Shown: positions 58,686-63,996 of the stretch, one piece after another
Layout: every line of letters starts with the position of its first letter
How positions within the stretch are numbered: position 1 is the stretch's first letter
Assembly: GCF_017991995.1 (NCBI RefSeq)
Contig: NZ_JAGOPN010000029.1
Span: 1-63,996 of the forward strand
Source: Pseudacidovorax sp.
Lineage (GTDB): Bacteria; Pseudomonadota; Gammaproteobacteria; Burkholderiales; Burkholderiaceae_C
DNA length: 63,996 bases
Direction: 5' to 3'
Position numbers and translations under genes: made by a program
The notes under the pieces: model-generated
What the model saw: the letters and a program-made list of their open reading frames with translations, nothing else
Told to the model about the DNA's origin: nothing
Databases searched by the model: none

Positions 58686-59654
58686 ATGAGCGTTCTCGGC
58701 ATCGATCAGATCACCTACGGCACGGACGACCTCGCCACCAGCCGCCGCTTCTTCCTGGACTGGGGCCTGACCCTGGCCCACGAAGGCGCGGACGAACTGG
58801 TGTTCGAAAGCCTCAACGGCTGCCGCATCGTGGTGGCCGCCATGGACAAGGCCGGCCTGCCGCCCGCCATCGAAGACGGCCCCACGCTGCGCGAGGTGGT
58901 CTGGGGCGTGGAAAGCGCCGCCGACCTCGACCGCTATGCCGACGCCATCCGCGGCGACGCAGGCTTCGTCGACGGCGAGGTGGCCGGCGGCCGCCGCATC
59001 GGCTGCACCGATCCCAACGGACTGGCCGTGCGCCTGCAGGTCAGCCGCAAGAAGGCCATCGACATCGACTGCGCCCGCGTGAACACCTGGACCGACAAGG
59101 CCCGCGTCAACCAGCCCAGCCCGATCTACGACCGGGCCACGCCCATCGAGGTGGGCCACGTGGTGTTCTTCGTGGCCGACGTGAAGGCCTGCGAGGCCTT
59201 CTATGCCAGCCGCTTCGGCTTCGTCGCCTCCGACCGCTATCCGGGCCGGGGCGCCTTCCTGCGCTGCGCCGACATCGGTGGCCACCATGACCTGTTCCTG
59301 CTGCAGCTACCCACGGGCAAGCGCGGCATCAACCATGTGGCCTTCACCGTGCGCGACATCCACGAGGTGTTCGGCGGCGGGCTGCATTTCTCCCGCTGCG
59401 GCTGGGAAACGCAACTCGGCCCGGGCCGGCATCCGATCTCCTCGGCCTATTTCTGGTACTTCAAGAACCCGGCCGGCGGCCTGATCGAGTACTACGCCGA
59501 CGAGGACCAGCTGACGGCCGAATGGGCCGCCCGCGACTTCGAGCCCGGCCCGACGGTGTTCGCCGAATGGGCCGTGGACGGTGGCCTGGACGGCCACACG
59601 CGGCGGCAGAAGGGCGTGGACGCCTCGGGCAAGTTTTTGACAGAAAAGAAGTGA
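58686..59654 (+). CDS. type I extradiol dioxygenase (VOC family)
   Basis: 322-residue two-domain vicinal-oxygen-chelate protein. The Fe(II) triad is complete: H158 (VGHVVFFVAD), H217 (INHVAFTVRD) and E268 (GLIEYYAD), positions close to those of 2,3-dihydroxybiphenyl dioxygenase. H200-H201 (GGHHDLFLL) match the second-shell acid-base histidine. It should cleave a catechol-type ring next to the hydroxyls. Overlapping frames upstream are shadows of the aldehyde dehydrogenase. The ATG at 58686 has AAGGAA upstream. The exact catechol is unknown. Confidence 0.87.
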   Translation: MSVLGIDQITYGTDDLATSRRFFLDWGLTLAHEGADELVFESLNGCRIVVAAMDKAGLPPAIEDGPTLREVVWGVESAADLDRYADAIRGDAGFVDGEVAGGRRIGCTDPNGLAVRLQVSRKKAIDIDCARVNTWTDKARVNQPSPIYDRATPIEVGHVVFFVADVKACEAFYASRFGFVASDRYPGRGAFLRCADIGGHHDLFLLQLPTGKRGINHVAFTVRDIHEVFGGGLHFSRCGWETQLGPGRHPISSAYFWYFKNPAGGLIEYYADEDQLTAEWAARDFEPGPTVFAEWAVDGGLDGHTRRQKGVDASGKFLTEKK

Positions 59655-59659
59655 TCGTC

Positions 59660-60649
59660 ATGCAACGCAAGTCCTTCCTCGCCGCTACGCTTTGCGGCCT
59701 GCTCGCCACCGGCAGCGTCTGGGCCCAGACGCCGGCCGAGGTGCACAAGCAGCTCGCCAGCGAGCGCTTCAACATCGTCTCGCCCTTCCCGGCAGGCGGT
59801 CCGGTGGATGCGCTGGCGCGCTTCCTGGCCGACGGCCTCAGCAAGCGCTACGGCCAGCCGGCCGTGGTGGAGAACGCCGTGGGCGCGGCCGGCAACATCG
59901 GCATCGACAAGATCAAGCGCGCCAAGGGCGACGGCCACAACCTGCTGGTGGTGCCCGCGGGCAACCTCACGATCAACCCGACGCTGATGCCGAACTTCCC
60001 GTTCAACATCGAGAAGGACTTCGTGCCGGTCACCATGCTGGCCAAGGCACCCAACGTGGTGGTGGCCTCGCCGGCCTCGGGGATCAAGACGGCCAAGGAC
60101 CTGATCGCCCAGGCCAAGGCCAAGCCGGGCGCGCTGTCGTACGCCTCGCCCGGCATCGGCAGCGGCCTGCACCTGGCGGGCGAGCTGTTCAAGCAGCAGG
60201 CCGGCATCGACATGCTGCACGTGGCCTACAAGGGCACGCCGCCCGCGCTCAACGACACCGTGGCGGGCATCGTGCCGCTGATGTTCACCAACCTGCCGGC
60301 CGCGCTGCCCTTCATCAACAGCGGCAAGCTGACCGCCATCGGCATCACCGAAGCCCAGCGCACGCCGGTGGCGCCGGAGATCCCGACGCTGGCGGAGCAG
60401 GGCATCCAGGGCGTGAACGTCACCTCCTGGTACGGCCTGCTGGCTCCGGCCGGCACGCCGCCTGCCGTGGCCGAGCAACTGGCCAAGGACGCCGCCGAGA
60501 TCCTGGCGCAGCCCGAGATTCAGGACAAGCTCAAGGCCCAGGGCATGACCCAGGCCACCATGACGCCCGCCGCCTTCGCCAAGGCCATGAAGGACGAGAC
60601 GGCCGTGTGGGCCGGCGTCATCAAGAGCCGCGGCATCAAGGCCGAGTGA
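59660..60649 (+). CDS. Bug/TctC-family periplasmic binding protein
   Basis: 329-residue periplasmic receptor with signal peptide (QRKSFLAATLCGLLATGSVW, cleavage after AQ at about 23). Bug signature segments are ERFNIVSPFPAGGPVDALAR, VVENAVGAAGNIGIDKI and SYASPGIGSGLHLAGELF. Such proteins bind carboxylates for tricarboxylate transport or act as sensors; no tctAB permease is nearby. It begins 5 bp after the dioxygenase gene, so it is very likely expressed with it and binds a pathway substrate. Confidence 0.92.
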   Translation: MQRKSFLAATLCGLLATGSVWAQTPAEVHKQLASERFNIVSPFPAGGPVDALARFLADGLSKRYGQPAVVENAVGAAGNIGIDKIKRAKGDGHNLLVVPAGNLTINPTLMPNFPFNIEKDFVPVTMLAKAPNVVVASPASGIKTAKDLIAQAKAKPGALSYASPGIGSGLHLAGELFKQQAGIDMLHVAYKGTPPALNDTVAGIVPLMFTNLPAALPFINSGKLTAIGITEAQRTPVAPEIPTLAEQGIQGVNVTSWYGLLAPAGTPPAVAEQLAKDAAEILAQPEIQDKLKAQGMTQATMTPAAFAKAMKDETAVWAGVIKSRGIKAE

Positions 60650-60705
60650 GCCGGCGCACCGCCTTCGACCAACAACGCATTCCCGCCCCCCCGATGGAGC
60701 ACACC

Positions 60706-60930
60706 ATGACCGACCGCTACCTCGAGCCCCACCAGGCGCGCAAGCGCAACCCCACCACCTACGAAGACCTGCTGGGCGATGCCATCGAGCGCGCCTTTGG
60801 CGCCGGCGTGCACGACCTGCCCGGCCTGGTGCAGGCGCTCAACGACAGCGGCCTGGCCAGCCCCAGCGGCAAGCCCTGGACCGAAGAGGTCTACCGCCAG
60901 GAAATCGCCATCCTGTCGGAACAGCCCTGA
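60706..60930 (+). CDS. recombinase-like helix-turn-helix small protein
   Basis: 74-residue acidic protein (MTDRYLEPHQARKRNPTTYE at the start, LVQALNDSGLASPSGKPWTE later) with a predicted helix-turn-helix like the DNA-binding end of recombinases. I recall similar small proteins next to Rieske oxygenase genes, with no known function. ATG 60706 has GGAG 7 bases upstream, so it is preferred over ATG 60694. It lies 28 bp before the Rieske gene. It could be a regulator or a small accessory protein. Confidence 0.75.
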   Translation: MTDRYLEPHQARKRNPTTYEDLLGDAIERAFGAGVHDLPGLVQALNDSGLASPSGKPWTEEVYRQEIAILSEQP

Positions 60931-60958
60931 ACCCTACGACGCCCGCGAGGAACACCCC

Positions 60959-61996
60959 ATGACCACCATCGCCATCCACGCCGATCCGGTCGACCAGCTG
61001 CTCGAAGTCGGTCTCAAGGACCTCTGGTACCCGATCTGCCCATCCTCCTTCATCAAGGAAAAGCCCGTTTCGCTGCGCCGCCTGGGCCGCAAGCTCGCCT
61101 TCTGGCGCGACTTCGACGGCGTGCTGCACGCGCTGGAAGACCGCTGCCCCCACCGCGGCGCGCCGCTGTCGCAGGGCGTGGTGCTGGGCGACCGCCTGTC
61201 CTGTCCCTACCACGGCGTCGAAGTGCGCTGTGACGGCGTGACCACCCGCGTGCCGGGCAGCCCCGGCTGCAAGCTCGAAGGCACGCGCGCCACGCGCCAC
61301 TTCCATGTCAAGGAAGCGGCCGGCGCCGTCTTCCTCTACAACAGCAGCGAGCCGGTCGACGAGCCGCCGCCGCTGGTGCTGCCCGAGGAGCTGACCAACG
61401 ACGCTGAGTACGGCCACTTCCTCTGCTACACGGAGTGGAAGGGCGACTATCGCTACGTGCTCGACAACGTCATGGACCCGATGCACGGCACCTTCCTGCA
61501 CAAGCAGTCGCACTCGATGGCCGAGGGCGATTCGAAGGCCAAGTTCGGCATCCGTGCCACCGACACCGGCTTCGTCTTCGAGAAGGAAGGCCAGCGCAAC
61601 GTCAACTTCGACTGGACGGAGTGGGGCGACACCGGCATCCACTGGATGCGTCTGGAGATCCCGTACCCGAAGACCGGCGGCCCCGGCGGCAACTTCATCA
61701 TCGTGGGCAGCTATACGCCCATCTCCACCGGCCTGGCGGCGGTCTTTCACTGGCGCGTGCGCAAGCTGCCACAGGGCTGGGAGCGCGACACCTGGCGCTT
61801 CCTGTACCGCAACCGGCTGGAGCAGCGCCACTGGCGCGTGCTGGAGCAGGACCGCGTGATGCTGGAGGACATGGAACCCGACGCCAACCAGCACGAGAAC
61901 CTGTACCAGCACGACCTGGGCATCGTCCGGCTGCGCCGCCACCTGCGCAACCTGGCGCAGCAGCAGATCGAGGCGAAGCAGACGGCGCAGGCCTGA
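60959..61996 (+). CDS. Rieske non-heme iron oxygenase, catalytic subunit
   Basis: 345-residue oxygenase of the phthalate/vanillate type. Rieske [2Fe-2S] ligands are C63-x-H65 (CPHRG) and C82-x2-H85 (CPYHG). The mononuclear iron site is NVMDPMHGTFLHKQSH with a later carboxylate (MLEDMEPD). No beta subunit gene is present, which fits the alpha-only group with a VanB/PDR reductase. It would hydroxylate or demethylate an aromatic acid before ring cleavage by the extradiol enzyme. Longer upstream frames are shadows. Confidence 0.92.
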   Translation: MTTIAIHADPVDQLLEVGLKDLWYPICPSSFIKEKPVSLRRLGRKLAFWRDFDGVLHALEDRCPHRGAPLSQGVVLGDRLSCPYHGVEVRCDGVTTRVPGSPGCKLEGTRATRHFHVKEAAGAVFLYNSSEPVDEPPPLVLPEELTNDAEYGHFLCYTEWKGDYRYVLDNVMDPMHGTFLHKQSHSMAEGDSKAKFGIRATDTGFVFEKEGQRNVNFDWTEWGDTGIHWMRLEIPYPKTGGPGGNFIIVGSYTPISTGLAAVFHWRVRKLPQGWERDTWRFLYRNRLEQRHWRVLEQDRVMLEDMEPDANQHENLYQHDLGIVRLRRHLRNLAQQQIEAKQTAQA

Positions 61997-62145
61997 TCGC
62001 CTGAGGGGTGGGTCGGCAGCGGGCGGCATGCGCCTTGCTCGCTGCCTATGATGCGGGCGCTGCGCGCTCGCCGCCGTGCCGGCCCCTGAGGGAAGGGCGC
62101 GCTTCCCTTCCAAACACACCGACAAGTCCAGAGAGATCTTTCGCC
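61997..62145. other. spacer between Rieske oxygenase and reductase genes
   Basis: 149 bp without a gene. It contains a -10-like TATGAT (62047-62052) and a perfect hairpin GGGAAG-N6-CTTCCC (62090-62107), with no T-run. This may give the reductase its own promoter or shift its dose relative to the oxygenase. Confidence 0.35.
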
Positions 62146-63120
62146 ATGTCCGCCCCCACGCTCAAAGCCCTGGTCCACACGATGCGCCACGAGGCCGATG
62201 GCATCGTCAGCGTCGAATTCCGCCCGGCCACGGCCGGCGTGAGCTTCCCGGCCTTTGCTGCCGGCTCGCACATCGACCTGCATCTGTCCAACGGCCTGGT
62301 GCGCAGCTACTCGCTCTGCAACCCCTGCAGCGACAGCGGCCGCTACGTGGTGGGCGTGCTCAACGACCGCAACAGCCGCGGCGGCTCGAAGTTCGTGCAT
62401 CAGCAGTTGCGCGTTGGGCAGGTGATCGACATCTCGGCCCCGCGCAACAACTTCGAGCTGCACGAGGATGCACCGAAGAGCGTGCTGGTGGCCGGCGGCA
62501 TCGGCGTGACGCCGATCTTCTGCATGCTCCAGCGCCTGGTCGCCCTGGGCCGGCCGGTGGAGGTGGTGTACTGCGCCCGCACCCGCAAGGAGGCCGCCTT
62601 CATCGAGCCCATCACCGCGCTGGCCGCCGAGGCCAAGGTGCCCGTGACCTGGCACTTCGACGACGAGCAGGGCGGCCCGCCCAAGCTGGCCCAGTTGCTG
62701 GAAGGCCGCGGTGCCGACAGCCACTTCTACTGCTGTGGCCCGACGCCCATGCTCGATGCGTTCGAAAAGGCTTGCGAACAGCTGGGTTACGCCAACGCCC
62801 ACATCGAGCGCTTCGCCGCCGTGGTGGTCGAGTCGCCCGTGGAGACGCACGGCTTCGAGGTGGTCTGCGAGAAAAGCGGCAAGACGGTGCCGGTGCCTGG
62901 CGGCAAGTCCATCCTGGACGCGCTGATCGATGCCGGGCTGAACCCCGACCACAGCTGCAAGGAAGGCGTGTGCGGCGCCTGCGAGACGCCCGTGCTCGAC
63001 TTCGACGGCGAGCTGGACCACCAGGACGGCATCCTCACCAAGATCGAGCGCCAGTCGGGCAAGACCATGATGATCTGCGTCTCGCGGTGCACGGGCAAGC
63101 GGCTGGTGCTGGACGTCTAG
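62146..63120 (+). CDS. PDR/VanB-family oxygenase reductase
   Basis: 324-residue electron donor to the Rieske oxygenase. The FMN domain has VRSYSLCNPCSDSGRYVVG, the NAD domain has VAGGIGVTPIFCMLQRL and CGPTPMLDAFEKAC, and the C-terminal plant-type ferredoxin has CKEGVCGACETPV plus a last cysteine in MICVSRC. This order (FMN-NAD-ferredoxin) defines phthalate dioxygenase reductase-type enzymes. Start ATG 62146 is the family start. It is the last gene of the cluster. Confidence 0.93.
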   Translation: MSAPTLKALVHTMRHEADGIVSVEFRPATAGVSFPAFAAGSHIDLHLSNGLVRSYSLCNPCSDSGRYVVGVLNDRNSRGGSKFVHQQLRVGQVIDISAPRNNFELHEDAPKSVLVAGGIGVTPIFCMLQRLVALGRPVEVVYCARTRKEAAFIEPITALAAEAKVPVTWHFDDEQGGPPKLAQLLEGRGADSHFYCCGPTPMLDAFEKACEQLGYANAHIERFAAVVVESPVETHGFEVVCEKSGKTVPVPGGKSILDALIDAGLNPDHSCKEGVCGACETPVLDFDGELDHQDGILTKIERQSGKTMMICVSRCTGKRLVLDV

Positions 63121-63260
63121 GTCGGTCTGGTCGAGGTTCGCGGCTTCGGCTTCTGAGGGGCAGGCCTTCCACAGCTGGTGCTTGCTGCTTGCGGCTGATG
63201 GCTGGCAGTAGTTGCGCTGTGGTCGGCGTGAGGTTCGAGAGCCGTTGTCTCCGCGAGGGC

Positions 63261-63501
63261 GCCGGGCGGGAGCGGCCCCCAGGGCGCGGCCGATGTGCGT
63301 GCCCCTCGCTGAACGCTCGGGGTCCCCTGCGGTGCTCGCCTGGCGAGTGCGTGGCGCAACTCGCTGCGCGCTGACGCGCTCCGCTCGGACAAGCGCCACG
63401 AGTCAGTCACGGCCGGTGCGCGATGCTCGCGCACCTCACTCGCCAGGCTGCGCGCCTCGGCACGCCCAACGGCCACGCCCTGGGGGCCGCTCCCGCCGGG
63501 C
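63261..63501. repeat. long imperfect inverted repeat with 179-bp centre
   Basis: Arm 1 (63261-63291) and the reverse complement of arm 2 (63471-63501) agree at 29 of 31 bases, with core GGGAGCGGCCCCCAGGGCG. Inside, CGCCTGGCGAGTG near 63337-63349 is repeated inverted as CACTCGCCAGGC near 63437-63448. The whole could fold into a long cruciform or RNA stem. It might be a small non-autonomous element; I see no target duplication. Confidence 0.65.
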
Positions 63502-63601
63502 TTGGGGGTGATCGGCGGGTGTTGGCGTTGGTCAGGTTCCAAGGGGCCCATCCGCGTGCTTACCCCGTCAGCACGCTTGCCCAGTCGGTGAGTCCATCAA
63601 C

Positions 63602-63678
63602 CCGTTCGCCCTGAGCTTGTCGAAGGGCGTTGACACCCACGTGACGTGCCCTGGCTTCGACAAGCTCAGTCCGAACGG
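63602..63678. repeat. inverted REP pair
   Basis: Two facing copies of the element also found in the kinase gene: arm 1 63602-63627 (CCGTTCGCCCTGAGCTTGTC then GAAGGG) and arm 2 about 63653-63678, its near-exact inverse. The spacer is about 25 bp. Such pairs are typical dispersed REP doublets of Burkholderiales. Confidence 0.8.
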
Positions 63679-63888
63679 CTGTTGGGTGAACGGGTCTGCG
63701 TTGCTTTCAAGGACGGCAGAGGGAAGTACCACGCCCGATCACCCAGGAGCCGGCCCCGGCCCGCCCGGTCGACTCGCCCTCAGGATGCGCCGAGGCGCGC
63801 AGCCGGATGAGCGAGGCCCGCGGTCCCCGCGGGCCGGTTGTGACTGACTCGCGGCGTTTGTCTGAGCGCTGGAGTGAACCCCTGGGGC

Positions 63889-63996
63889 TGGACCACCGAT
63901 AGTTGCAGAGACTGATACGCTGGCTGGGCCTTCACCAGGAGAAGGTTCATGACCGCAAGATCGACATACCGCCAGCATTCGCTGGAGTTCAAGTTG
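63889..63996 (+). mobile_element. left end of an insertion sequence, cut by the window edge
   Basis: A transposase-like start lies at 63949, and the 60 bp before it look like an IS terminus beginning near TGGACCACCGATAGTTGCAG (about 63889). The right end is outside the window, so neither terminal repeats nor target duplication can be checked. The family is probably IS3-like, judged only from the protein start. Confidence 0.5.
63949..63996 (+). CDS. IS transposase OrfA-like protein, N-terminal fragment (runs off the window)
   Basis: Sixteen codons from ATG 63949 give MTARSTYRQHSLEFKL, with the Y-x-x-x-S-x-E-F-K pattern common at the start of IS3-family OrfA helix-turn-helix proteins. A strong AGGAGAAGG lies just upstream. 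The gene continues past the last base. It is too short for a firm family call. Confidence 0.55.
   Translation, partial: MTARSTYRQHSLEFKL

Larger units (their letters stand above)
63121..63888. other. non-coding region rich in repeats
   Basis: No gene is supported in this stretch. It contains a 31-bp inverted repeat (63261-63291 / 63471-63501), smaller palindromes such as CTCGCC-T-GGCGAG (63335-63347), and a REP pair (63602-63678). Open frames on both strands here have no family features. The composition and repeats suggest a decayed or repeat-colonised intergenic area next to an IS insertion. Confidence 0.6.

Noticed and set aside
63121..63888. open frames after the reductase gene as small genes
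   Set aside because: They cross inverted repeats and a REP pair, lack ribosome-binding sites, and translate to Arg/Pro-rich sequence without domains.
1..63996. CRISPR arrays, tRNA or rRNA genes
   Set aside because: No regularly spaced repeat series and no cloverleaf or rRNA-like sequence was recognised on either strand.

Overview
The window looks like a chromosomal segment of a high-GC betaproteobacterium of the order Burkholderiales, most likely Comamonadaceae or a close relative. This rests on the gene repertoire (gcvTHP behind a glycine riboswitch, TRAP transporters, a Bug/TctC receptor, trxA-rho, type B L31), on uniform high-GC codon use, and on REP-like palindromes whose translation contains the PEPVEG motif. 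No species assignment is possible from sequence alone, and no rRNA, tRNA or CRISPR array was seen.

Layout. 0.2-5.3 kb: gcvT-gcvH-gcvP (minus strand) behind a tandem glycine riboswitch. 5.3-9.8 kb: a TRAP dicarboxylate-type transporter (dctPQM-like) and a divergent MFS permease. 9.8-12.1 kb: ETF-ubiquinone oxidoreductase and a small thioesterase. 12.1-16.8 kb: a sensor kinase/response regulator pair divergent from a PAP2 phosphatase and an EptA-like phosphoethanolamine transferase, with near-identical direct-repeat boxes in front of both envelope genes. 16.9-24.8 kb: heme oxygenase, an AhpD-like protein, eutBC, an FKBP isomerase, a MATE exporter, a membrane glycosyltransferase-like protein and rpmE2.

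24.9-40.8 kb: a compact minus-strand run of 14 genes with no gap above about 50 bp. In order of transcription it holds a class II aldolase, a dipeptide-type ABC importer, a 2-hydroxyacid dehydrogenase, a class III aminotransferase, an acetylpolyamine amidohydrolase-like enzyme, an EamA exporter, a GntR regulator, a second acetylpolyamine amidohydrolase, a hydroxylysine-kinase-like protein, a phospho-lyase-like class III PLP enzyme and an ArgE/DapE deacylase. It reads as uptake and breakdown of an acylated amine or peptide-derived compound. It lies between rho and rpmE2, which are normally neighbours in related bacteria.

41.0-50.3 kb: rho, trxA, a flavoprotein, an orphan NarL-type regulator lacking the phosphoacceptor aspartate, a TAXI-type binding protein with a P1 peptidase, a DadA-like oxidase and a lipoprotein. 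50.6-63.1 kb: a plus-strand catabolic cluster of 13 genes: two SDRs, cupin, alpha/beta hydrolase, IclR regulator, ThDP enzyme, aspartate-dehydrogenase-like protein, aldehyde dehydrogenase, extradiol dioxygenase, Bug receptor, a 74-residue HTH protein, Rieske oxygenase and its reductase. Together these look like an aromatic pathway whose substrate I cannot name. 63.1-64.0 kb: non-coding sequence with a long inverted repeat, a REP pair and the first codons of an IS transposase cut by the window end.
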